61,055 nt of DNA from an uncultured Collinsella sp. (GTDB lineage: Bacteria > Actinomycetota > Coriobacteriia > Coriobacteriales > Coriobacteriaceae). Within the stretch, counting starts at the first letter, position 1. Every line of letters starts with the position of its first letter. The stretch spans positions 1 to 61,055 of the forward strand of contig CAAERJ010000061.1 in the NCBI GenBank assembly GCA_900758375.1, given 5' to 3'. The notes under the pieces are model-generated. The model was not told the DNA's origin and did not search any database. It saw nothing but the letters and a program-made list of their open reading frames with translations. The translations under genes and the position numbers were made by a program. Positions 8,441-16,886 of this stretch are shown here, one piece after another.

Positions 8441-9436
8441 CTACTCCGCTTCTCCGTCTTGTACTAAATCGTCTAAATCAAACACGCGCTCAACTTCGGC
8501 TCGCGTGGGAATCGACTGCTGTGCGCCCAGGCGCGACACCGTCACCGCCGCGGCGCGTGCGCCCACCGCCATGCACTCAAAGAGCGGCAGGCCCTCCAGA
8601 CGAGCTGCAGCAAGCGCACCGATAAATGTATCGCCCGCGGCCGTCGTATCGACCACCGCACTCGAAAGCGCCGGCATGCGCAGCAGCTCGCCGTCATCGC
8701 CAAGCGTAACCGACCCGGCGCCGCCCAACGTGATGACCGCAGCTCCAGCACCCTTGGCGAGCAGGGCATTGAGCGCCGCGACGCAGCTCGCATCATCCGC
8801 GGGCAAGATGCCCGTCAGCACCTGGCACTCAGCCTCGTTGGGGCAGACCAGGTCGACTGCAGACCAGACCTCCGCAGGCAACTCACAGGCAGGCGCTGGA
8901 TTAAAGACCGTATAGAACCCCAGCTCGTGAGCGCAAACAAGCGCCTCGGCAGTCGCCGCAAGGTCACATTCGCCCTGGGCGATAAAGACGCTTCCGGCAG
9001 CCGGGGCAATCTCGCTGGCGTCGCCGTCGAGCTCATCGGCCACCAGACGTCTCAGCGCGCGAGCAACGTCCTCGCCCGCAAGCGCATGATTGGCGCCCGG
9101 CGACAGCACGATGCGGTTGTCGCCCTCACAGCGAATGATGGTCGCCGTTCCCGTCTCTACATCATCGCGACGCGCCACAAAGTCACAGTCCACGCCAGCA
9201 TCTTGGAGCCCCGCCACGAGCGACGTGCCAAATGCATCGCGCCCGACCGCGCCGATCATGCACGTGCGCGCGCCCATGTGCGCAGCTGCCACGGCCTGGT
9301 TGGCGCCCTTACCGCCGGCATTGCTGACAAATCCGCTGCCGCCGACGGTCTCGCCCGCACGCGGCATGCGCTCGCACGCCACCGAAAGGTCCATGTTCAT
9401 GCTGCCGAACACCGCAACGATGCCGCAATCTGCCAT
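8441..9436 (-). CDS. rbsK: Ribokinase, PfkB family
   Basis: Phosphorylates D-ribose to ribose-5-phosphate. It has 331 residues. PfkB signature 1 is GGKGANQAVAAAHMGA near residue 41, preceded by GSMNMDL. Signature 2 is DTTAAGDTFIGALA, with the catalytic base D in AAGD. The RBS GAGGAGG lies five bases before the ATG. It is the first gene of the operon with the nucleoside hydrolase, which supports ribose as the substrate. No ribose transporter is nearby. A GTTCAC palindrome in the upstream region is a probable operator. Confidence 0.92.
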   Translation of the reverse strand: MADCGIVAVFGSMNMDLSVACERMPRAGETVGGSGFVSNAGGKGANQAVAAAHMGARTCMIGAVGRDAFGTSLVAGLQDAGVDCDFVARRDDVETGTATIIRCEGDNRIVLSPGANHALAGEDVARALRRLVADELDGDASEIAPAAGSVFIAQGECDLAATAEALVCAHELGFYTVFNPAPACELPAEVWSAVDLVCPNEAECQVLTGILPADDASCVAALNALLAKGAGAAVITLGGAGSVTLGDDGELLRMPALSSAVVDTTAAGDTFIGALAAARLEGLPLFECMAVGARAAAVTVSRLGAQQSIPTRAEVERVFDLDDLVQDGEAE

Positions 9437-9511
9437 GGAAACCTCCTCGTCCGCGAGCTCTGCACCCGCTGTTGGCCGTCAATCGTGCGCTCTCGCGCCT
9501 CTATAACTTTA

Positions 9512-9529
9512 GTTCACTTTGATGTGAAC
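9512..9529. promoter_or_regulatory. Palindromic operator between rbsK and the acyltransferase gene
   Basis: GTTCACTTTGATGTGAAC is a perfect inverted repeat with 6-base arms and a 6-base centre. On the minus strand it overlaps a possible rbsK promoter, TTCACA-N16-TTATAG. It is a likely binding site for a dimeric repressor of the ribose/nucleoside operon. Confidence 0.5.
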
Positions 9530-9577
9530 GCGCGCTTGAGCTTGCACCGGCAGCAAGCATTCACAGGAGCAGGCGGC

Positions 9578-9583
9578 TACAAT
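9578..9583 (+). promoter_or_regulatory. Possible -10 element of the acyltransferase gene
   Basis: TACAAT lies about 40 bases upstream of the ATG at 9623. No good -35 hexamer is found at 16-18 bases. The same TACAAT hexamer precedes two other plus-strand genes of the window (31084, 60002). Confidence 0.35.
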
Positions 9584-9622
9584 GAAGGCGTGCTGATTAT
9601 TCTCGTCATTGGATGAAGTTTT

Positions 9623-11839
9623 ATGGAACAATTCCCGCGATCGAGCTCACGCAGCTCACGCCACGCGAGCGATCAACGAGCGCCGCACGAACGTTCGCGC
9701 GCTAACCGACAAGCCACCGAGCCGCGCCGCGCCGCAGACTCTCATCGCGTGCCCGCCAACAAGGGTGACCGCACCAACAGCGCCGCAAAAGAACAGGCGC
9801 CCACGCGCCCCAAATCTCGCTATATCCCCGCCCTCGACGGCCTGCGCACGCTTGCCGTCGTCGCAGTGGTGCTCTATCACCTCAACCTCACGTGGGCTCA
9901 GGGCGGCCTGCTCGGCGTCACGATCTTCTTTGTGCTTTCGGGCTATCTGATCACGCGCTTGCTGCTCAACGAAGTCGCTAAGACCGGCCGCATCGACCTC
10001 AAGAGCTTCTGGATTCGCCGCATCCGTCGCCTGGTCCCCGCCGTGGTAACGGTAGTGTTCGTGACCTGCGCGCTGTGCACCATCTTTAACCACGTGATGC
10101 TCACCAAGATGCGCCCCGACATCCTGCCGTCGCTGTTGTTCTTCAACAACTGGTGGCAGATTGCCCAAAACGTCTCGTACTTCAATGCTCTGGGCGACCC
10201 CTCGCCGCTCACGCACTTTTGGTCGCTTGCCATCGAGGAACAGTTCTACCTGATTTGGCCGCCACTGCTGTTTGCCATGGTATCCATGCATGTGAGCAAG
10301 CCCAACACGCGCCGCGTGGTTCTGGGCCTTGCCGCGGCATCCGCCCTCGCAATGATGGTGCTTTACAACCCTGCCGCCGACCCCAGCCGCGTGTACTACG
10401 GCACCGACACCCGCGTGTTCTCGCTGCTGCTGGGTGCCTGGATGGCCTTTATCCCCGATCGCGACCTGGCGCCGGTGCGTCTCGCTCATCGTTTGGGACT
10501 CAATCGCCTGGCTGGCGCCGCCAAGCATGGCAAGAACGCCGAGGACAAGCCTGGCAAGAAGGTCGACGAATCAGCCGATACCACCCCGGCACAGCCGAGC
10601 GCCCTCGTGCGCTTTTGGTCCTCGCCCGCATCCATCGATGTGTTGGGCGTCGTGGGTCTGGTTGGCCTTGCCGCCATGGTCGCGCTCACCAACGGCTACA
10701 CCGCGTTTCAGTATCGCGGCGGCACGCTGTTATGCTCCATCCTCACGCTCATGGTCATCGCGGCCTGCGTGCAGCCCCAGGGAATGGTTGCCCGCGCGCT
10801 GTCCGCCGAGCCGCTCGTGTGGGTTGGCAAGCGCTCGTACAGTATCTATCTGTGGCACTATCCACTGCTGCTGCTTATGAACCCGGTCGCCAACATCAGC
10901 GATACGCCCTGGTGGCAGTACATCTTGCAGGTACTTGTGGTGGTCGCCGTAGCCGAGTGCTCCTATCGCTTTATCGAAACGCCGTTTAGGAAGGGCGCCT
11001 TCGGCCGCACTGTCGCCGAATTCCGCGATGGCACCGCCACGCCCGCCAACTGGGCACGCGCGCATATTCCCGTGTGCGCCGCTTGCTGCGTCGTGCTCGT
11101 TGTGGCGCTGGGCGGCCTGGTCTTTGTGCCCGACACATCCGCGCTGAGCGGCGAGGGCGCCGAAATCCTAAACAAGGAAGCCAAAAACACCGCACCCACC
11201 GACCAGCAGGCGGCCGACGACACCGACAAGGACAACGACGGCTTCCCCGATGGCTCCTACGACCTGTTGATGATCGGTGACTCCGTGTCGCTGCGCGCCG
11301 TTGATTCCTTTGACGGTGTGTTCCCGCACAGCCATATCGATGCCGAAAAGGGGCGTCAGTTTGATGCGGGCCGCGCGACATTTGAGGGCTATATCCAGCA
11401 GAACCTTGCCGGCAAGATCGTGGTCTTTGCCCTGGGCACCAACGGTTTGGTAACGGACGCCCAGGTCGATGCGATCATGGCCGACGCCGGCGAGCAGCGT
11501 ATTGTCGTATTTGTAAACACGCGTAGCCCGCAGCCGTGGGTCGGGTCCACGAACCAGGCCATCGCCAACGCCGCCACGCGCTATAAAAACGTGCGCGTTA
11601 TCGACTGGTACGGATATAGTGCCAACCGCAATGATCTGTTCGATGGCGATGGCACGCACCTCTCGAACGCGGGTGTGACCGAGTACCTTAAGCTCATCCA
11701 CGATGCCGTCAAGAAGGACCTGCCCGTGCATCCCGAGGATCACGTTAACGATCCGCAGCCGGCGGCTGTCAAATCCGCTGCCGATGCACTCGTCAGCGCC
11801 CTCGCCTACAAACCGCACAAGCTAGGCACCGACAAGTAA
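9623..11839 (+). CDS. Membrane acyltransferase 3 with C-terminal SGNH domain (OafA/OatA type)
   Basis: Two-domain envelope enzyme of 738 residues. After a basic disordered N-terminus (about residues 1-65) comes the acyltransferase-3 domain, beginning YIPALDGLRTLAVVAVVLYH with the catalytic H, then FFVLSGYLITRLLL and about ten membrane helices to about residue 500. A short acidic extracellular linker leads to an SGNH domain with block I DLLMIGDSVSLRAV, ALGTNG, and block V DGTHLSN (catalytic D and H). Such proteins O-acetylate peptidoglycan or surface glycans outside the membrane. The acceptor cannot be told. It is a single gene on the plus strand. An insert of about 55 residues (KHGKNAEDKPGKK region) in the membrane domain is charged and probably a loop. 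Confidence 0.88.
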   Translation: MEQFPRSSSRSSRHASDQRAPHERSRANRQATEPRRAADSHRVPANKGDRTNSAAKEQAPTRPKSRYIPALDGLRTLAVVAVVLYHLNLTWAQGGLLGVTIFFVLSGYLITRLLLNEVAKTGRIDLKSFWIRRIRRLVPAVVTVVFVTCALCTIFNHVMLTKMRPDILPSLLFFNNWWQIAQNVSYFNALGDPSPLTHFWSLAIEEQFYLIWPPLLFAMVSMHVSKPNTRRVVLGLAAASALAMMVLYNPAADPSRVYYGTDTRVFSLLLGAWMAFIPDRDLAPVRLAHRLGLNRLAGAAKHGKNAEDKPGKKVDESADTTPAQPSALVRFWSSPASIDVLGVVGLVGLAAMVALTNGYTAFQYRGGTLLCSILTLMVIAACVQPQGMVARALSAEPLVWVGKRSYSIYLWHYPLLLLMNPVANISDTPWWQYILQVLVVVAVAECSYRFIETPFRKGAFGRTVAEFRDGTATPANWARAHIPVCAACCVVLVVALGGLVFVPDTSALSGEGAEILNKEAKNTAPTDQQAADDTDKDNDGFPDGSYDLLMIGDSVSLRAVDSFDGVFPHSHIDAEKGRQFDAGRATFEGYIQQNLAGKIVVFALGTNGLVTDAQVDAIMADAGEQRIVVFVNTRSPQPWVGSTNQAIANAATRYKNVRVIDWYGYSANRNDLFDGDGTHLSNAGVTEYLKLIHDAVKKDLPVHPEDHVNDPQPAAVKSAADALVSALAYKPHKLGTDK

Positions 11840-11918
11840 CGCGCAGCCAAATCTGCTTCCACCCGCAGCAAACAACCCAAAATCGCTCTTTTCGAGCCGA
11901 CTCCGAGAGGCCGTGGGC

Positions 11919-11954
11919 AAAAAACAGGCCGCAGCCCATGGCGGCGACCTGTTT
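11919..11954 (-). terminator. Rho-independent terminator after the Nramp-related gene
   Basis: On the minus strand AAACAGGTCGC pairs with GCGGCCTGTTT and ends in a run of T. It lies 18 bases after the stop of the transporter gene. The plus strand can also form the hairpin, so it may serve the convergent acyltransferase gene too. Confidence 0.8.
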
Positions 11955-11971
11955 AGAGTCCAAAAGAAGCG

Positions 11972-13234
11972 CTACGCGCTGTAGCCCATCGCCTGCAGCA
12001 CAAACATGACGACCGTCAGCACCGTAATCACACCGATAGTCGCCCACGTGAGCACATTCCACACGCGGCCGTTGCGGTTGGCGCCCATAATGTGGCGATC
12101 CGCCGCGATAACTACCTGGAATACCAAGACTACGGGCAGCAGCACGCCGTTGATGACCTGCGAGGTCATCATAATCTGGAACAAATCGACGCCAGGCATG
12201 AGCACCAACACGGCAGAAATGCCGATGATGGCCGTAATGATGCCGCGATAAACCGGAGCCTCGTCCCAGCTGCGATCGGCGCCGCGCTCCCAGCCAAAAG
12301 CCTCGCAGATGGCACTCGACGTAACGCCCGGCAGCACGCAGGCAGCCAAAAAGCTCGCTGCGACCAGGCCCGAGGCAAACAGCACCGTGGACCACTGGCC
12401 CGCGATGGGCTCCAGCGCGCGGGCGGCATCGGCGGCATCGCTAATCTGAATACCCGCCGGGAACAACACCGTACCGGTCGTGATGATAATGAAGCCCGCA
12501 ATGATATCAGCAGCGATCGAGCCGCTCACGGTATCAATACGCTGCAGCACGATGTCGTCCTCGCCCGCATTCTTATCGACCACGTTGTTCTGAGCCAAGA
12601 AGATCATCCACGGTGCGATGGTGGTACCGATCGTTGCGACCACGAGCGACACGTAGCTGGGGTCGTTTTGAATATTGGGGACGACCAAGTCGACCGCGAC
12701 CTCGCCCCAGTTGGGGCCGGCCATAAACGCGGCGACGATGTAGGTCACGAACACGCAGCTTACCAGCAGCAGAATCTTCTCGATGCGCTGGAAACTGCCC
12801 GACATGGTAAGCATCCACACCAGCAGCGCCACGAGCGGCACCGAGATGCTCGCCGGAACGCCAAACAGAGCAAGGCCGCTCGCGATACCCGCGAACTCCG
12901 AGATGGTCACCGCCGTGTTGGCGATCAACAGTGCCGCCATGGCCAGCACGCTCTTGCGCACGCCAAAGCGCTCGCGAATGAGCGACGCCAGGCCCTTACC
13001 CGTGACGCATCCGCAGCGCGCCGCGGTCTCCTGCGTCACGATAAGCAGCACGGTCATGACAGGAAGCATCCAGAGCATCTTATAGCCATAGCTGGCGCCC
13101 GCGCTGGAATACGTGGCGATGCCGCCGGCGTCATTGCCCGAAAGCGCCGCCAGCAGACCGGGGCCCATAGCGCCAAAGATGGCGGCGATGGTCAGCTTTT
13201 GCTTGGTGCTCGGCTTTTGCTTCGTATTTTGCAC
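11972..13234 (-). CDS. Nramp-related divalent metal transporter, probably Mg2+ (NRMT-like)
   Basis: Membrane transporter of 420 residues with about 11 helices. TM1 has the Nramp opening GPGLLAALSGNDAGG, but the canonical DPGN metal motif reads D35-A-G-G38, so the Asn ligand is Gly. In TM6 the canonical A-x-x-M-P-H reads IGTTIAPW, so the Met ligand is A207 and His is W209. Loss of Asn and Met is the pattern described for Nramp-related Mg2+ transporters such as that of Eggerthella lenta (from memory). The gene follows an MgtE-like gene by eight bases, which supports Mg2+. The GTG start at 13234 has AGGTGG four bases upstream; the frame extends to 13297 inside the upstream gene. Confidence 0.85.
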   Translation of the reverse strand: MQNTKQKPSTKQKLTIAAIFGAMGPGLLAALSGNDAGGIATYSSAGASYGYKMLWMLPVMTVLLIVTQETAARCGCVTGKGLASLIRERFGVRKSVLAMAALLIANTAVTISEFAGIASGLALFGVPASISVPLVALLVWMLTMSGSFQRIEKILLLVSCVFVTYIVAAFMAGPNWGEVAVDLVVPNIQNDPSYVSLVVATIGTTIAPWMIFLAQNNVVDKNAGEDDIVLQRIDTVSGSIAADIIAGFIIITTGTVLFPAGIQISDAADAARALEPIAGQWSTVLFASGLVAASFLAACVLPGVTSSAICEAFGWERGADRSWDEAPVYRGIITAIIGISAVLVLMPGVDLFQIMMTSQVINGVLLPVVLVFQVVIAADRHIMGANRNGRVWNVLTWATIGVITVLTVVMFVLQAMGYSA

Positions 13235-13242
13235 ACGACCAC

Positions 13243-15087
13243 CTACCCCATGACCGACATGGTGAGCAGCACCGCAGCAGCACAGTACGCCACACACGAG
13301 ATCATGACGGCAATGACGTTCATGGCGGTGCCCGACGTATTGAGGTCGTGCTCGTCACGCCAGAACAGCACCATCAGGTAAATCACGGCGCTCATGTTGC
13401 CAATCAGACAAATGATGGCCGCGATGTTAAAGCAGCCGGTAAAGAGCTGCTCCTCAAACATAGGGGCATCGAGGAACGCGGCGGTGCGCACCAGCTGCGC
13501 ACACAGGTAGGTCACGAGCGAAAGGATCAGGCCCATACCCGTGCTCTGGAAGAAGAATCCCAGGTACGGTTTGGGCTCGTCGTCGTGGCCGTCGTACTCC
13601 AAGAAGTAGTTCTTGACGAACGACACCATGCGCGAGGCAGCAAGCAGCACGAGCGGCATGGCGCACATGGGGAACACCACCAGATGCGCAGAGCCCAGCG
13701 CCGTTCCCAGCACTGTTGCCATGATGCACGAGGCAATACCCCACACGACAACCCAGTACTGGCGATGCACAAACCAGCTGAGCACATTCGTCGAGTCGTC
13801 GGACGCGCTATCGCCCGAACCGACGCCTGCGATCTGCAGGTCCTCCTGGTGCTCCTCGGCGATAACGTCCATGGCGTCGTCAAAGGTCACGATACCCAAG
13901 ATGTGACGGTTCTCGTCGCAAACGGGGATGGCGACCAGGTCGTACTTGGTCATCTCGTCCGTTACGTCTTCCTGGTCATCGTCGGGCGACACATACACCA
14001 GGTCGCGATAGGCCAGCTGGCCCAGCGTGGCATCGCGGTCGGCCACGATGAGCGTGCGCAGCGAAAGGACGCCGGTGAGCATGCCGCTCGGGTCCTCGGT
14101 ATAGACATAGTAGACGCTCTCGAAGTCCTCATCGAGCTTGCGGATCGCCTCGATGGCGTCACCGACCGTCGCCGTGGCGGGCAGGGAGACAAACTCCGAG
14201 GTCATGATACGGCCGGCGGTGTTGTCCTCATAGCCCAGCAGGTTACGAATCGCCTTCTCCTCCTGAACGCCCATCAGGCGCAGAAGCTTCTCGGCCTTCT
14301 CGTAATCGAGCTCGTCGATCAGGTCGGCGGCGTCGTCCGGGTCCATCATGGCCAGCATCGACGATGCGTCCGTGTCGGACAGGCCCTCGAGCATCTCGGT
14401 CATAAGCTCGTCGTCATCGAACTCCGAGATGGCCTCGGCGGCCTGGGCGGTATCGAGTTGCGCGAACACCTGCGCACGCAGGCGCGGGTCGAGTTGCTCG
14501 ATAATGTCAGCAATGTCGGCAGGGTGCAGCTCGCCGAGCGTCTTGTGCGACACCGAAAGCTGGATGTTTTTAGTCGAACGGTCGAGCAGGTCCATGTAGG
14601 ACCAGGCGATGATGTCCTCGCCGAGCGGTTTGCCCAGGTGCTTCATAAAGCTCTCGACGACATGCTCGAGGGCGGGGCTGATCGCGCGCAGCAGACCGCG
14701 GGCGCCAACTTCGGCACCCAGCAGGCGCAGTTGATTTTCGCCCGACATGGAAAACTTGATGTCGTTTACGCGCACGACCTTCATGCCCTGCGTGTCGACA
14801 ATCTGCTTGTTGAGCACATCGCGGGCGAGCAAGAGTTCGGTCGGCTGCAGGTACGAAAAACGGATTTCGGTGGCCGGCGACTTAAGGTGCACACCCGTCT
14901 CGTCGATACGGTCGACCCATTTGCGCCAGCTGATCATAAATGGCGTCTTGCCGGGTCCGCGGAACGCGAGCGACGTCACGTGCGGAAAAACTTCGCCGGT
15001 AGCAATGCCAAAATCGTTCACAACGCCGAGCTTTTCGCCATCGACGTCCAAGACCGGCAGTTTGAGCATCTCACTCAGATAATTCAC
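13243..15087 (-). CDS. MgtE-like protein: PRC barrels, MgtE_N, CBS pair and divergent membrane domain
   Basis: Protein of 614 residues. About residues 1-170 look like two PRC-barrel-type units (PVLDVDGEKLGVVNDFGI and VVRVNDIKF). Residues about 180-290 are the superhelical MgtE_N domain (HPADIADIIEQLDP), 295-410 a CBS pair, and EEHQEDLQIAGV resembles the MgtE plug helix. Residues 440-614 contain about five hydrophobic segments but lack the clear MgtE pore signatures. It senses or transports Mg2+. Because it shares an operon with the Nramp-related gene, it may regulate that transporter instead. The GTG start has GGGGAG five bases upstream. The 320-base leader upstream looks structured. Confidence 0.8.
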   Translation of the reverse strand: MNYLSEMLKLPVLDVDGEKLGVVNDFGIATGEVFPHVTSLAFRGPGKTPFMISWRKWVDRIDETGVHLKSPATEIRFSYLQPTELLLARDVLNKQIVDTQGMKVVRVNDIKFSMSGENQLRLLGAEVGARGLLRAISPALEHVVESFMKHLGKPLGEDIIAWSYMDLLDRSTKNIQLSVSHKTLGELHPADIADIIEQLDPRLRAQVFAQLDTAQAAEAISEFDDDELMTEMLEGLSDTDASSMLAMMDPDDAADLIDELDYEKAEKLLRLMGVQEEKAIRNLLGYEDNTAGRIMTSEFVSLPATATVGDAIEAIRKLDEDFESVYYVYTEDPSGMLTGVLSLRTLIVADRDATLGQLAYRDLVYVSPDDDQEDVTDEMTKYDLVAIPVCDENRHILGIVTFDDAMDVIAEEHQEDLQIAGVGSGDSASDDSTNVLSWFVHRQYWVVVWGIASCIMATVLGTALGSAHLVVFPMCAMPLVLLAASRMVSFVKNYFLEYDGHDDEPKPYLGFFFQSTGMGLILSLVTYLCAQLVRTAAFLDAPMFEEQLFTGCFNIAAIICLIGNMSAVIYLMVLFWRDEHDLNTSGTAMNVIAVMISCVAYCAAAVLLTMSVMG

Positions 15088-15381
15088 TGGTGCTCCCCAT
15101 CATTATCCCTTCGAACTGCGGCCATGCCGGCACGCCGTCCGTGGACTTTTAGATATGTATACGCATGCGCGGGCGGCACGCCGCTCGGCGCTCACACCCC
15201 GTACATGCGCAAGAAGCACCTGCATGGGGTCATCGACTGTATGGTCGAGGTTTGGATTTCACCTGCAGCCTTTCTCTTGACCCTTGTTATCCGCAGTAAC
15301 TATAGCATCAGCATCGCGCCGTGGCGTCAAATTTATGCTCCAAACATCGCAGGCATATCAAACGCTGACGTATCCGTGACA
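15088..15381 (-). promoter_or_regulatory. Structured leader upstream of the Mg2+ transport operon
   Basis: There is no gene here. Read on the minus strand it holds several hairpins: TCGAC-CATACA-GTCGA (around 15233-15248), ACCCCATGC paired with GCATGTACGGGGT (around 15199-15233), and GCCGAGCGGC (around 15183-15192). The last hairpin is followed about 90 bases later by the GTG of the MgtE-like gene. The position fits a metal-sensing leader. The conserved core of the M-box Mg2+ riboswitch was not recognised. Confidence 0.35.
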
Positions 15382-15410
15382 TAGTCATTGGGGACGTTCT
15401 TACATGACTA
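15382..15410. repeat. REP-like hairpin TAGTCAT-GGGGACGTTCTT-ATGACTA
   Basis: Seven-base arms TAGTCAT and ATGACTA surround GGGGACGTTCTTAC. The last three bases are the TAG stop of the minus-strand gene ending at 15408. The same unit occurs at 23892-23920 and, as an inverted pair, at 27412-27566. Confidence 0.85.
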
Positions 15411-16814
15411 GTCTGTGGTGTCGTCATCTTCGGCGAGCTGGGGGAACACGGCGTTTTTGGGCATGGCGGCCTTCGTCAGCGAGGTGAGCTTTTTGCTCAG
15501 CGATGTATCCGTCTTGACCAGATCGCTCAATGTCACGATTTTGTAGCCGTCGGCAATAAGCCCGTCGATAATCTGCGGCAGCGCCTCGAGCGTCTGCTCG
15601 GCGCATTCATCGTTATCGGTCAGCAACACAATGTTGCCCGGCGTCACCGAATCGAGCACCGTCGAGACCTGCTCGTCGGCACCGTTGAGCAGCCAGTCGC
15701 CCGAATCGATATTCCACGAGACCACGGCAGACACCAGGTCCATCGCATCAATCCAGTTTTGCTCGTCAAAGGCTGCGTAGGGAGTGCGCAAAAGCATCGT
15801 CGACGTCCCGGTCGCGGACTTGATCGCCTCGGTGCCCTTCGAAACCTGTTCGCGCACCGCATCGCGATCCTTGCCCTTGAGCGATTCGTCGCTGTAACTG
15901 TTGGAGCCGACCTCGCAGCCGGCATCGACAATCGCCTTGGCCGTGGCGGGCGAGGCCTCGGCCGCATCGCCCGACAGGAAGAACGTCGCGGTGACGCCCT
16001 TTTCCTTGAGCACCTGCAAGATCTGCTTGGTCGCTCCGCTCGGGCCCTCGTCAAATGTCAGCGCCACGTACTTTTCGTTGCCCTTGGGCGCCACGCTCGC
16101 GCACTCGACCACGCAATCGGTGGCGGGCACGACCTCGCCGCGGTCCTGCGTCTTGCCCGACTGCTCGCCGACCCACACCTCGGAGCGACCCTGGATACCC
16201 CACGTCTTAACGTACTCGATGGCACCCGTGCCCTCGACCTTGAGCTTGGGCTCGATAACCGTCGCCTGGACCTCATGCTTCTCATACGTGTCGCGGCCGT
16301 CTTTGACCGTCACCTTCTCGCCGCCCGTAAGCTCGCGGCTTTTCCACTTGCCCTGTTTTATGCGCTTGCCGTCTACTTTTACCGACAGCTTTTCGCCGCC
16401 ATGGCGAGTAAGCACGCTGTCGTCAACGGCCAGCAAGTCCCCGGCGTCGTAGGTATCGGTCAGCTCCTGGTCGTCGATGAGATTTTGCAGCGTAGAGCCG
16501 ACGCGCACCGCAGTCTCCTGGCCGTTGAGGACGACATCCACGCTGCGGTTGACGTAGCCCACGACAGCAGCGATGAACAGCACGAGCGCGCAACCCACGG
16601 CGATGAGCGCATAGGGCAGGCGAGACGGACGGCGGGGCGTGCGGCCGTTGCCTATGCGAGCGCTGCGGTCGCTAAAGCCGCGGCTATGGTTGAGATACAT
16701 CGCGCCGGGCTTACGGTGACGCTTGCGCTGACCGCTGGGCAGCTGCCCCAGATCGCGGCGCGCCGTCGGACGCGAGCCCGAGCGTCCGTTTAAGTTAGAT
16801 CCGTTTTGGCGCAT
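15408..16814 (-). CDS. NodB-fold polysaccharide deacetylase-like protein, probably inactive
   Basis: Surface-anchored protein of 468 residues. A basic cytoplasmic tail (1-65) is followed by one membrane helix (about 67-88), a DUF348-like domain starting VDVVLNGQETAVRVGSTLQNL (92-180), and a NodB-like barrel (about 248-440). The catalytic motifs are changed. TFDDG is TFDEG (D255, E256), the metal-binding HxxxH is NSYSD (N305 and D309), and the late LxHD is LLTDND. The arginine motif RTPYA (R343) and SWNIDSGDW are kept. Without the two histidines and the general acid, peptidoglycan deacetylation is unlikely; a binding or scaffold role is possible. The stop codon lies inside a repeat hairpin. 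Confidence 0.82.
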   Translation of the reverse strand: MRQNGSNLNGRSGSRPTARRDLGQLPSGQRKRHRKPGAMYLNHSRGFSDRSARIGNGRTPRRPSRLPYALIAVGCALVLFIAAVVGYVNRSVDVVLNGQETAVRVGSTLQNLIDDQELTDTYDAGDLLAVDDSVLTRHGGEKLSVKVDGKRIKQGKWKSRELTGGEKVTVKDGRDTYEKHEVQATVIEPKLKVEGTGAIEYVKTWGIQGRSEVWVGEQSGKTQDRGEVVPATDCVVECASVAPKGNEKYVALTFDEGPSGATKQILQVLKEKGVTATFFLSGDAAEASPATAKAIVDAGCEVGSNSYSDESLKGKDRDAVREQVSKGTEAIKSATGTSTMLLRTPYAAFDEQNWIDAMDLVSAVVSWNIDSGDWLLNGADEQVSTVLDSVTPGNIVLLTDNDECAEQTLEALPQIIDGLIADGYKIVTLSDLVKTDTSLSKKLTSLTKAAMPKNAVFPQLAEDDDTTD

Positions 16815-16835
16815 GTGCCCTCCCCCATAAACGCA

Positions 16836-16865
16836 GCAAGCCGGAGCAACAGGTCTCCGGCTTGC
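16836..16865 (-). terminator. Hairpin between the PRC-barrel gene and the NodB-like gene
   Basis: Perfect 11-bp stem GCAAGCCGGAG / CTCCGGCTTGC with an 8-base loop, 22 bases after the PRC-barrel stop. There is no U-tract, so termination may be partial. Confidence 0.55.
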
Positions 16866-16886
16866 CTCCCATCAATTGGTACGTCG

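Noticed and set aside
15088..15381. M-box (ykoK) Mg2+ riboswitch
   Set aside because: The conserved core sequence that I know for the M-box is not present on the transcribed strand.
13348..15384. 678-codon plus-strand frame opposite the MgtE-like gene
   Set aside because: It has a His/Gln/Arg-rich composition typical of antisense of a G+C-rich gene, and the minus-strand protein shows clear domains.
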